DNA of 64,000 bases from Deltaproteobacteria bacterium (GTDB lineage: Bacteria; Desulfobacterota; Desulfuromonadia; Desulfuromonadales; Geopsychrobacteraceae). A model generated the notes under the pieces. The model was not told where the DNA came from. It saw nothing but the letters and a program-made list of their open reading frames with translations, and did not search any database. The stretch is taken from assembly GCA_018399135.1 (NCBI GenBank), contig JAGYPB010000006.1, positions 1 to 64,000 on the forward strand, given 5' to 3'. Below are positions 18,820 through 26,601 of the stretch, in pieces (position 1 is the stretch's first letter; each line of letters opens with the position of its first letter). The position numbers were made by a program, and so were the translations under genes.

Positions 18820-20016
18820 ATGACCCATAAAGGAACAATTGGCATTCTGACCGGTGGCGGAGATGTCCCCGGCCTTAATCCAGCTATTCGCGCGGTGACG
18901 ATTCGGGCTAAACGAGAAGGCTACCGTGTCATTGGTATTCGCCGTGGCTGGGCAGGACTGGTAGAAATTAATCGTGACGAGAATGCCGACAACAGCGGCA
19001 ATTTTATTGAATTAACAACGGATATTGTTAATCGCGCCGGACGCACAGGCGGTACTTTTCTACATACTTCACGCACCCGTCCCAGTCACCTGCCCAAGGC
19101 CAATCTGCCCGAGCATCTGCGTGACAGTTACACCGGAAGCATTAATGATGTAACACCGGAAGTCTTGAAAAATATCGATTATCTTGGCCTCGACTTTCTC
19201 ATTCCCATTGGTGGTGATGATACCTTGAGCTATGCCCAGCGCCTTCATGAAGAAGGAGTCAAGGTTGTCGCTATTCCCAAAACCATGGACAACGATGTGC
19301 CGGGCACTGATTACTGTATTGGTTTTTCAACCTGCGTGACCCGCACTATCGAACTGACCCATCGCTTACGGACATCCGCCGGTAGTCATGAGCGCTATCT
19401 GGTGATCGAGGTATTTGGTCGTTATGCCGGATTTACCGCTCTGCTCCCCACCATGGCGGGCGCTGCTGATCGCTGTCTGATACCTGAACATCCGATTGAA
19501 ATGGATTTGCTCGCTGAACTGGCAACCAGGGATCGTAATCGTAATCCGAGCAAATATTCGGTTTTACTGGTTTCTGAAGGGGCTGTTTTAAAAAATGATA
19601 CGGAGATGTCTTTTGAAAGCAGTGAAGCAGATCAGTACGGTCACCGCAAGCTGGGTGGTATTGGCGACCGGGTCGCAGCACATCTGAAAGAACTCTCGCC
19701 TACATACAACAATGGCCGCACCATCAATGTATTGAACCAGCGTCTTGGTTACCTGGTCCGTTGTGGTGAACCGGATGCCCTCGATTCTATGGTTCCTATG
19801 GCTTTTGGCAACCTGGCTCTCGATCTGGTGCTGGAAGGAACATCCGGGAGACTGGTGAGTATTCACAACGGACGCTATGATACAGTACCTATTACTACCG
19901 TCACTGGTCAGAAAAAAATTATCGATGTAGAAAAACACTATAACATTGAGCGCCTGCGACCAAAGTACGAGTCGTTCTTGCATCAACCACTTTTTATTAT
20001 GACCAGCGATCGCTAG
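18820..20016 (+). CDS. 6-phosphofructokinase with PPi-type active-site residues
   Basis: Phosphofructokinase family protein of 398 residues, converting fructose 6-phosphate to fructose 1,6-bisphosphate. Substrate loops GGGDVPGLN, PKTMDNDV and VEVFGRYAG are clear. Two positions separate ATP-using from PPi-using enzymes: the GGDG glycine and the glycine of PGTIDND. Here they are Asp134 (GGDD) and Lys154 (PKTMDND), both the PPi-type residues. I therefore predict pyrophosphate as phosphoryl donor and a reversible reaction, which could serve glycolysis and gluconeogenesis. Length fits the group II/III enzymes rather than the 320-residue bacterial ATP enzyme. GGGAG precedes the ATG. Confidence 0.9.
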   Translation: MTHKGTIGILTGGGDVPGLNPAIRAVTIRAKREGYRVIGIRRGWAGLVEINRDENADNSGNFIELTTDIVNRAGRTGGTFLHTSRTRPSHLPKANLPEHLRDSYTGSINDVTPEVLKNIDYLGLDFLIPIGGDDTLSYAQRLHEEGVKVVAIPKTMDNDVPGTDYCIGFSTCVTRTIELTHRLRTSAGSHERYLVIEVFGRYAGFTALLPTMAGAADRCLIPEHPIEMDLLAELATRDRNRNPSKYSVLLVSEGAVLKNDTEMSFESSEADQYGHRKLGGIGDRVAAHLKELSPTYNNGRTINVLNQRLGYLVRCGEPDALDSMVPMAFGNLALDLVLEGTSGRLVSIHNGRYDTVPITTVTGQKKIIDVEKHYNIERLRPKYESFLHQPLFIMTSDR

Positions 20017-20028
20017 CAGATAAAAAAC

Positions 20029-20084
20029 GTCAATGCAGCGGTTTTCATTGTCAATGATACCGCTGCATTGACAGCCCGTTTTTT
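20029..20084. terminator. Intrinsic terminator between convergent genes
   Basis: GTCAATGCAGCGGT (20029-20042) pairs perfectly with ACCGCTGCATTGAC (20059-20072). On the minus strand the stem runs directly into GTTTTTT; on the plus strand six T follow after six bases. It terminates the regulator gene best and the PFK gene less well. Confidence 0.85.
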
Positions 20085-20089
20085 CTCTA

Positions 20090-21460
20090 TTAATCACCAC
20101 CAAGTTGATATTTTTCCAGTTTATAGCGCAATGTTCCACGCGGCACATTAAGGATCCGTGCGGTTTTGGCAACATTCCCTGCGGTTATACTGAACGCCTT
20201 TTCTACCAGTTCACGTTCAAAACGATCGATCACGTCTTCGAGAAAAATACCTTCCGGAGGAATATCACAATGAACAGGCAGTTCGCTTTGCGGTGATTCT
20301 CCCCAGATTTCCCGTGGCAACTGTGCCGGCGTGATGATTTCAACATCGTTCATGATGCAGATTCGTTCAACGACATTACGCAACTCACGCACATTACCAG
20401 GCCAGTGATAGCGCAGCAGCAGTTCCAGCGCTTCACGACTGAAAGACCGCATCCGTTTCTTGAATTCAAGGCTGAAGTGCGCAAGAAAGTGTTCCAGTAA
20501 CACAGGAATATCCTCACGTCGTTCACGCAACGGCGGAATATGAATCGGAAAAACATTTAACCGGTAGTAAAGATCTTCACGAAATTCCCGCTGTTCAATA
20601 GCGCCTTTCAGGTCAGCATTGGTCGCTGCAATGATGCGAACATTAATATCAATATTACGATTACCACCCAAACGGCGGATTTTTCTGTCCTCAAGGACTC
20701 GCAGCAACTTCACCTGCAGGCCAAGATCCATCTCACCAATTTCGTCAAGGAATATCGATCCCCCGTCCGATTCTTCAAATAGCCCGATCTTGCGATTCTT
20801 AGCATCGGTGAAAGCACCCCGTTCATGACCAAAGAGTTCTGTTTCAAGCAGGTTGAACGGTAAAGAACCACAATTTATTTCAACAAACGGTTGATTGCAG
20901 CGGGGAGACAGATTATGGATCGCCTGCGCCACCAGCTCTTTACCCGTGCCACTATCGCCGGTCAGCAACACCGTAGAGGTTTCATGCTTGGCCACCTCTC
21001 GTATCTGTCGAAAAATCTGCATCAGTTGCGGGCTGTTGCCGACCATGTTGATGCCATCAGCTTCTCGTGGTGACAAGCGCTTTACTTTACGCCGCAGACT
21101 TTGTGTTTCCAGGGCAAGCCTGACAATCAGATGGATGGCATCAGCCTTAAACGGTTTTTTGATATAGTCATAGGCACCAAATTTAATGGCCTCAACAGCA
21201 CTTTCTACAGTTCCGTAACCCGTTATAATAATAACCAGCAGTTCAGGGTCGATATCACGCATCGAGCGCAACACATCGAGGCCGCTACGACTTCCCAGAT
21301 TCAGATCAAGCAGCACCAGTCCAATTTCATCTTCAGTAACAATGTTGATAGCCTCGGCAGCGCTGCCGGTCGAGCAGGTACGATAACCATCTTCAGACAA
21401 TATCCGCTCAAGATTTTCACGGATAAACTCCTCGTCATCCACTATCAGGATTTTTTCCAT
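20090..21460 (-). CDS. Sigma-54-dependent NtrC-family response regulator
   Basis: A 456-residue activator with the usual three domains. The receiver domain (1-~120) has phosphoacceptor Asp52 (LLDLNLG), switch Thr80 and Lys102 (KKPF). The AAA+ domain (~140-370) has Walker A GDSGTGKE (168-175), the sigma-54-contacting GAFTDA loop (215-220) and Walker B GGSIFLDEIGEM. The Fis-type HTH is at the C-terminus (NVAKTARILNVPRGTLRYKL). It should switch on sigma-54 promoters when phosphorylated by the sensor kinase gene 100 bases upstream in the same direction. Target genes are not evident in the window. Confidence 0.95.
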   Translation of the reverse strand: MEKILIVDDEEFIRENLERILSEDGYRTCSTGSAAEAINIVTEDEIGLVLLDLNLGSRSGLDVLRSMRDIDPELLVIIITGYGTVESAVEAIKFGAYDYIKKPFKADAIHLIVRLALETQSLRRKVKRLSPREADGINMVGNSPQLMQIFRQIREVAKHETSTVLLTGDSGTGKELVAQAIHNLSPRCNQPFVEINCGSLPFNLLETELFGHERGAFTDAKNRKIGLFEESDGGSIFLDEIGEMDLGLQVKLLRVLEDRKIRRLGGNRNIDINVRIIAATNADLKGAIEQREFREDLYYRLNVFPIHIPPLRERREDIPVLLEHFLAHFSLEFKKRMRSFSREALELLLRYHWPGNVRELRNVVERICIMNDVEIITPAQLPREIWGESPQSELPVHCDIPPEGIFLEDVIDRFERELVEKAFSITAGNVAKTARILNVPRGTLRYKLEKYQLGGD

Positions 21461-21560
21461 ACTGTTCCTCCACAGGCATAAAGTGGCGACAGAATATCCC
21501 TATTTTTTCAGTCTGTCCAAAACAAAATGGTGAATTTTCGCCAGTTGAAAAAAGGATGGG

Positions 21561-24098
21561 TCAGATTGAATCATTTACAGAGAAAGGTCGATCGAAGGAT
21601 AAAGGCAGGATGATTTGAACCCGAGTCCCAAATTGCCGTTTACTAAAGATCTGAATATCACCACCGTGTTCAGTAACAATATTATGACAAATTGACAGAC
21701 CCAACCCGGTGCCCTGCCCTTTTGTGGTAAAAAAAGGCTCAAACACCAGAGGCAGCTGATCCGTATTGATACCTTCTCCGGTATCGACAATCGTGATCAG
21801 GATATCATGTTCCACTTGCTCAGCATTGATCGTCAAATCACCACCATTCGGCATAGCATCAAGAGCGTTATTGAGCAGATTGAGAACCACCTGTTTAATG
21901 CGATCAGCATCTAAGAGTAAATCAGGCAGATCGGCAGAGATATTTTCGATAATATTGACCTGTTGACGTTGACCTTGGTTGCGTAGCAGAAAGATTGAAT
22001 CGCGCAACACCTCGTCAATCCGCCCATCACTTAATTTAGGCGCCTTCGCCGCAGAGAATCGCAGCATCTGTGTAACCAATGATTCCAGACGCTCAATTTC
22101 CTCAAGAGCCCTGCGGATCAGTAACTGGTCTGATTGCTGGCCAAGCAGACGGTCATGTAATTCATCCAGCAGCAGGCTGACGCCAGTCAATGGATTACGC
22201 ACTTCGTGGGCAATGCCAGCAGACATCCGCCCTAAAGATGCCAAACGATCCATACGTGCCATCTGATGACGCATATTTACCCGTTCAGTTAAATCCTCTA
22301 TGGTCAGCAACCAACCATCCTGCTGACGAAAGCTCAAAGGGAACAAAGCCATCCGGTAAGTTAACTTGCGCCCTTTACGTTCAATCGGCACATAAAGAGG
22401 GCGCGAGTTCATGCTCTTACGATCGCTGTTGTTAAACCAGCTTTCCAGCACATTCTTTAATTCCGGCCATTCGTTTAACAGTTGCTGCCAGGCCGGCTTG
22501 TCAGTAGGGCGCGACATGCTGAGAATACGGCAGGCCGGGCCGTTAGCTGAGGTAACTCGCCCTTGCGAATCAAAAGTAATCAGGCCGGTTTCAATGTTTT
22601 CAAACAGCGTGTTTTTGAAGTTTCGTTCAGAAATGATTTCCTTGCGGGAACGTCGCAATGCCTGCATGGTGCGCAACAGGCGCTCGCGGCGGCGGGTCAA
22701 CTCTTCTACCATCTGGTTGAAGGATTCAGCCAGGACACCGACTTCATCGTTAGAAATGACATCAACTTTGACCCGCAGTTGATGTCCACTGGTCATCTTG
22801 CGCGTTCCCTCGGTCAGCAATTGGATAGGACGTACAATACTGTTGGAAAGCAGATAGGCAACAAAAGCCACAAACAGCACAGTGACGGAAATAACCAGCC
22901 AGGATTGCATCAGATAGTTACTGATTTCATTCTGAATCAGCAGCGCCGTTGATGTGGCAGGCAAATGGAATAGATCAATCTCAGCACCGATAGTGATACC
23001 ACCAAACACCCCCGACTGCTGATAAACGCCCTCTTGGTAAGGGATAGGGGCATAGGCCATAATTTTGCTGGAGCCGCCGACATTGACGGTTGACAGAACC
23101 CCTGACTCCCCGCGACGAACCAGATTAGCAACCTGGGGGTAGTTGGGATGGACAAAACCAGCGGTTAATAAGTTAAAGGGTATTCTCCCGGCATCAATGA
23201 CTTCCTGTGACGTATCAACCGTATAGGGGGGAACCAATTTACCGCTGGTATCGAGCCCCCTGATATTCCAGAATTTAGGGTGGGTAATCATCCAGCCTTC
23301 ATTATCAAACAAGAAAGCATAGTTACCACTTTCATAGGACGGAAAAACCGCATCCTGATCATCAATAGGCGAAATGTGCTGGGTAAATGTCATCAGGTGG
23401 CGATGATCCAGAGAGAGTACTGCGACACCCTGCCATTCACCCTGGTCATAGACCGGAGTAGCAAAACGGATCACCCCGGAATATTTTTTTCCTTCAATAG
23501 CCTCAAGGGGATTAGCCGCGCCCTGAAGCTGTTCATCGCGTGAAATATGCCAACCGGTAAGGTGAGTGGTCCAGATCTCACCTGAAAGAAGCCGCGACGC
23601 CTGCAGAAAATAATCTTCTCCTGGATAAGTCGTTTGAATGGGGTCGCTAAGATCCCTTAACTGTTCAGAAGGCAATCCATTGACAATTCTAACCTGTTCC
23701 TGGCCCGTCGAATCTATAAACGCCAGTTCACTGTAAAGCGGGACAACTTGACGGATGTCGGTGGGCTGCCTGTTGGTGCCTCCGCGGTACCAGATCTGAC
23801 GCTGATGATTTTGGCTGAATTTTTGATAATTTTCCTGAGTTGGCTGGAGAAGCGTCAGGTCAAGCAAGTTACCTTCAATGTGCTGTAAAAAGGCTGAAAT
23901 CTGATCGGCAACCATCTGGGTTCTTTTTTCCAGTGCTTTTGTTGCCTGAGTATCAAGGGTTTCGGTGGTACGTTGACGCAATAAATCTTCAACCAGACGC
24001 AAGCTGTGGTGGGAATTGAACAGCAGCAATATAAGAGGAACCAGCGCTAACAACAGCAGAGCCCCGAGAACCTTAGAGTGAAGCTTTACTCGCAACAT
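21561..24098 (-). CDS. Membrane sensor histidine kinase (sensor-HAMP-PAS-HisKA-HATPase)
   Basis: Sensor kinase of about 845 residues. It has an N-terminal transmembrane helix, a large extracytoplasmic region of about 370 residues with a Cache-like sensor pattern, a second transmembrane helix (SWLVISVTVLFVAFVAYLL), a HAMP domain, a PAS-like domain (ENIETGLITFDSQGRVTSAN), the H-box AGIAHEVRNPLTGV, and an ATPase domain with N-box NLLNNALDAM, G1 DTGEGI and G2 GQGTGLGLSI. It should phosphorylate the adjacent NtrC-type regulator; the ligand is unknown. I start at ATG 24098 (MLRVKLHSK); a TTG at 24134 is in frame but has no better ribosome-binding site. Confidence 0.92.
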   Translation of the reverse strand: MLRVKLHSKVLGALLLLALVPLILLLFNSHHSLRLVEDLLRQRTTETLDTQATKALEKRTQMVADQISAFLQHIEGNLLDLTLLQPTQENYQKFSQNHQRQIWYRGGTNRQPTDIRQVVPLYSELAFIDSTGQEQVRIVNGLPSEQLRDLSDPIQTTYPGEDYFLQASRLLSGEIWTTHLTGWHISRDEQLQGAANPLEAIEGKKYSGVIRFATPVYDQGEWQGVAVLSLDHRHLMTFTQHISPIDDQDAVFPSYESGNYAFLFDNEGWMITHPKFWNIRGLDTSGKLVPPYTVDTSQEVIDAGRIPFNLLTAGFVHPNYPQVANLVRRGESGVLSTVNVGGSSKIMAYAPIPYQEGVYQQSGVFGGITIGAEIDLFHLPATSTALLIQNEISNYLMQSWLVISVTVLFVAFVAYLLSNSIVRPIQLLTEGTRKMTSGHQLRVKVDVISNDEVGVLAESFNQMVEELTRRRERLLRTMQALRRSRKEIISERNFKNTLFENIETGLITFDSQGRVTSANGPACRILSMSRPTDKPAWQQLLNEWPELKNVLESWFNNSDRKSMNSRPLYVPIERKGRKLTYRMALFPLSFRQQDGWLLTIEDLTERVNMRHQMARMDRLASLGRMSAGIAHEVRNPLTGVSLLLDELHDRLLGQQSDQLLIRRALEEIERLESLVTQMLRFSAAKAPKLSDGRIDEVLRDSIFLLRNQGQRQQVNIIENISADLPDLLLDADRIKQVVLNLLNNALDAMPNGGDLTINAEQVEHDILITIVDTGEGINTDQLPLVFEPFFTTKGQGTGLGLSICHNIVTEHGGDIQIFSKRQFGTRVQIILPLSFDRPFSVNDSI

Positions 24099-24182
24099 GT
24101 TGAAAATATAAACCAGAACCTTTGTGTTGCACAATCGGTACTGTCTGAATGAAACAAGTTGGTTTCGTGGTTATTGAGGCAG

Positions 24183-25151
24183 TTATTTGCTGCGGGAAAC
24201 AACATAATCAGCCAGTTGGAACAACGCCTGCCGGGTTTGTGAATCGGGGAATATCTTCAGTATTTTTTTAGCCCGTTCAATCCGCTCCAACGCTTTGTCC
24301 CTGGTGTAGGCAATGCCCCCTTTATCTTCGATCAGGCGACAGACATAGTCAAGGTCTTCGGCAGCCAGGTCTTCCGCTTCAACAATGCGGGAAACTTCTG
24401 TCCGATCTTGTGCTGAGGCACTATGGAAGGCATGAATCAATGGCAAGGTCATTTTACCTTCAAACAGATCATGTCCACGTTCCTTGCCGAAATCTTTCTG
24501 ATCGGCAACGTAATCCAGCGCATCATCCATCAACTGAAATGCTGTCCCTATTTCCAGGCCGAATTCACGCAAAGCGGCTTCTTTATTGTCATCTGCTCCA
24601 GCAAGTACGGCACCTACCTGACAGGCCGCCGCAATCAGAATGGCAGTTTTGTCTCGCACAACCTGAAGGTAACGTTTTTCATCAACCTCCAGATCGCAGG
24701 TATTAAGTAACTGCAGAATCTCACCTTCAGCAAGTTGGGTTGTCGTATCGGCAAGAAGTTTAAGAATTCGCAGGTTGTTGGAACCCACCATCACAGAAAA
24801 AGACTTGGCAAACAAAAAGTCACCGACAAGAACTGAAGCCTGGTTTCCCCACACAGAATTGGCCGAGCGGTTACCACGTCGTAAACTAGCGCTATCAACC
24901 ACATCGTCATGAAGCAAAGTTGCCGTGTGAATAAACTCAACCACACCAGCAAGATCAATGTGTTTATCCCCCTGATAACCGCACAAACGCGCACTTAAAA
25001 GCAGCAACATCGGGCGCAACCGTTTGCCGCCACTGGACAAAACATACTGCCCGACCTGACCGATCAGCTCAACATCTGATGACAGATGGTTTTTGATCTG
25101 CTTTTCGACGGCCTGCATCTCATTTTTAATCAGGGCAACAACTGCGTCCAT
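24183..25151 (-). CDS. Polyprenyl diphosphate synthase (IspB-like)
   Basis: Trans-prenyltransferase of 322 residues that elongates farnesyl or geranylgeranyl diphosphate with isopentenyl diphosphate, most likely giving the side chain of menaquinone. The first aspartate-rich motif is LLHDDVVD and the second LMDDALDYVAD; GGKRLRP binds IPP. Small residues before the first Asp motif (FIHTATLLHDDVVD) fit a long-chain (C35-C40+) product, though chain length cannot be fixed from the sequence. Stands alone 49 bases before the sensor kinase gene in the same direction. Confidence 0.93.
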   Translation of the reverse strand: MDAVVALIKNEMQAVEKQIKNHLSSDVELIGQVGQYVLSSGGKRLRPMLLLLSARLCGYQGDKHIDLAGVVEFIHTATLLHDDVVDSASLRRGNRSANSVWGNQASVLVGDFLFAKSFSVMVGSNNLRILKLLADTTTQLAEGEILQLLNTCDLEVDEKRYLQVVRDKTAILIAAACQVGAVLAGADDNKEAALREFGLEIGTAFQLMDDALDYVADQKDFGKERGHDLFEGKMTLPLIHAFHSASAQDRTEVSRIVEAEDLAAEDLDYVCRLIEDKGGIAYTRDKALERIERAKKILKIFPDSQTRQALFQLADYVVSRSK

Positions 25152-25248
25152 ATTTACTTTCCTGGCTTCAAATATTACTAAGCGTCACATCAATCGAAAT
25201 AACAACAAACCGATGGCATTCTAAAAAGGGCCCCTGACAAAGTCAAAT

Positions 25249-26190
25249 TCAATTGTCATCTGTTTTTGTCGGAACAAGTGATTCTGCTTCATTGGACAGA
25301 ACAAAACGATAGTTGTCTTCGTCCCAGCGATAAGAACCTGAATGCCAGATCTGCTCGACCTGATACCATTCGTGATCAAGTTCAGAGGTGTTTTCGGTCA
25401 ACTCTGAAAAGATCAGAATCTCCATGTCATCAATAACATAGTTAGCGTTGGTATCAACCCAATGAAATGGTCTGATACTGGTTCTTTGATCCGGATATAA
25501 GGGCAAGACAAATTGCTGCCCGTCAGGATTGGCAATCAACTCACCACTGACCGATATTTTGCTGTTTAAAGGAACATCCTGAGGAACGCCAAGACGGTAA
25601 TAAACCTGTGTATGAGTTTCCGGATTGCGAAAAATCCATCTGGCAACCCCGGTCGCCGTATCGACACTGGTAGCTTCAGGTTCAGAAGAAATAAATATCC
25701 ATCCGGGAGGAAACTCTTCCTTAAGGATCATCCCCTTTATCGGAGTCTCTGCTGAAATTTCCAGTTGCACCAGAAGTTCATGCCCTGGAGCGACATGGAG
25801 TGGCAGGACTCTTTGTGCCTGTAATTGTGGTTCAGAAGAAATATCCGGAAGCGCATAAAAAAACCAGAATATAAATAAAGTAATCAACACAAATGCCGCT
25901 AAAAACCAGGCCTTTATGATGAAGGATCCGGGTCGTCTGATTTCCTCTACGGCCTGAGCCTGAACATCCACTTTGAGTATTTCGTCAAGATCAACTTCAA
26001 GAGCTTCAGCCAGTTTAACGGCGTTATCGCGCCTGATAGTTGGATAACGATTATTTTCCCAACGCGAAACGGTGTCGGTAGTTACCCCAACCACCTTTGA
26101 TACATAAAATTGGGTAAGACGTTTATCTTCACGGATACGTCGTAAAGCTGTGCCGTCAACAGCAACTGATGATGAATCTAATAAGGTCAT
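25249..26190 (-). CDS. Membrane-anchored HTH protein with extracytoplasmic beta domain
   Basis: A 313-residue protein with an unusual order. Residues ~15-70 form an XRE-type helix-turn-helix (RIREDKRLTQFYVSKVVGV, VSRWENNRYPT). After a short linker comes one transmembrane helix (~94-113). The remaining ~200 residues are outside the membrane: a beta-sandwich-like region (~125-230) and a calcium-loop-like stretch DTNANYVIDDME (246-257) reminiscent of dockerin/EF-hand loops, then a Trp/Tyr-rich end. The layout recalls RodZ or one-component membrane sensors, but I do not recognise the outer domain. It could carry an envelope signal to DNA directly; its divergent neighbour is the candidate small RNA at 26341. 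Confidence 0.75.
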   Translation of the reverse strand: MTLLDSSSVAVDGTALRRIREDKRLTQFYVSKVVGVTTDTVSRWENNRYPTIRRDNAVKLAEALEVDLDEILKVDVQAQAVEEIRRPGSFIIKAWFLAAFVLITLFIFWFFYALPDISSEPQLQAQRVLPLHVAPGHELLVQLEISAETPIKGMILKEEFPPGWIFISSEPEATSVDTATGVARWIFRNPETHTQVYYRLGVPQDVPLNSKISVSGELIANPDGQQFVLPLYPDQRTSIRPFHWVDTNANYVIDDMEILIFSELTENTSELDHEWYQVEQIWHSGSYRWDEDNYRFVLSNEAESLVPTKTDDN

Positions 26191-26340
26191 GGCGTTTCTA
26201 TCTGCATCATGGTTTCACGATCAACAAAATCTACCAGAAACATAATGACGATGTAAACCACTGAAGTCATTTGTTTTATAACTGGATATCCGACATTCGT
26301 TAAAAAATATTATGATATTTAAATTATTTTTTATTTTTAG

Positions 26341-26368
26341 TTGACATTAATTGTTAGACAGCTATAAT
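26341..26368 (+). promoter_or_regulatory. Consensus sigma-70 promoter of the candidate small RNA
   Basis: TTGACA (26341-26346), a 16-base spacer and TATAAT (26363-26368); both boxes are 6/6. The preceding 40 bases are almost pure A/T and could act as an UP element. No open reading frame follows before a terminator at 26397, so the promoter has no protein-coding client. Confidence 0.85.
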
Positions 26369-26374
26369 AGAACC

Positions 26375-26433
26375 CAGGAATAAAGAAAACAGCTTAGCCT
26401 CGCGTTCTACCTCCTGGCGCGGGGCATTTTTTT
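26375..26433 (+). ncRNA. Candidate small RNA (~60 nt) with CCUCCU terminator loop
   Basis: Predicted transcript from about seven bases after the TATAAT box to the end of an intrinsic terminator. The body (about 22 nt) is unstructured and A-rich with AGGA. The 3' end is a hairpin of GCCTCGCG and CGCGGGGC (one G-U pair) with a 13-base loop containing ACCTCCTGG, followed by seven U. CCUCCU is complementary to Shine-Dalgarno sequences, a design seen in riboregulators that block translation. An Hfq gene is present in this window. No homologous RNA family is recognised; this rests on promoter, terminator and absence of an ORF. Confidence 0.6.
26397..26433 (+). terminator. Intrinsic terminator of the candidate small RNA
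   Basis: GCCTCGCG (26397-26404) pairs with CGCGGGGC (26418-26425), followed by A and seven T. A long MITE-like element begins immediately after the T-tract, and another seven T flank its far end (26589-26595). Confidence 0.8.
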
Positions 26434-26588
26434 ATAACTATTCAGCTCTATACTTGCGCAGGGCCTTCGGATCCTGTGGCAAGAGTGTCTGTCGCCATGG
26501 ACGGCGACAGCAAGCGGTCATGGATGACCCAACGGGAAACAATCACGTCCCTTGACATAGGATCCCCTATCCGTTGCTGAACAAATAC
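26434..26588 (+). repeat. Long MITE-like element (155 bp) at a terminator T-tract
   Basis: Left end ATAACTATTCAGC (26434-26446), right end GCTGAACAAATAC (26576-26588). The interior is nearly identical to the copy at 29120. It includes CTGTCGCC/GGCGACAG and GGATCCTGTG/CATAGGATCC pairings that allow a long folded structure. Runs of seven T stand on both sides, consistent with a duplicated T-rich target. Confidence 0.85.
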
Positions 26589-26601
26589 TTTTTTTCTAGC
26601 T

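Noticed and set aside
19588-20175. 195-codon minus-strand frame across the end of the PFK gene
   Set aside because: It is antisense to the PFK gene and crosses a strong terminator; no family resemblance.
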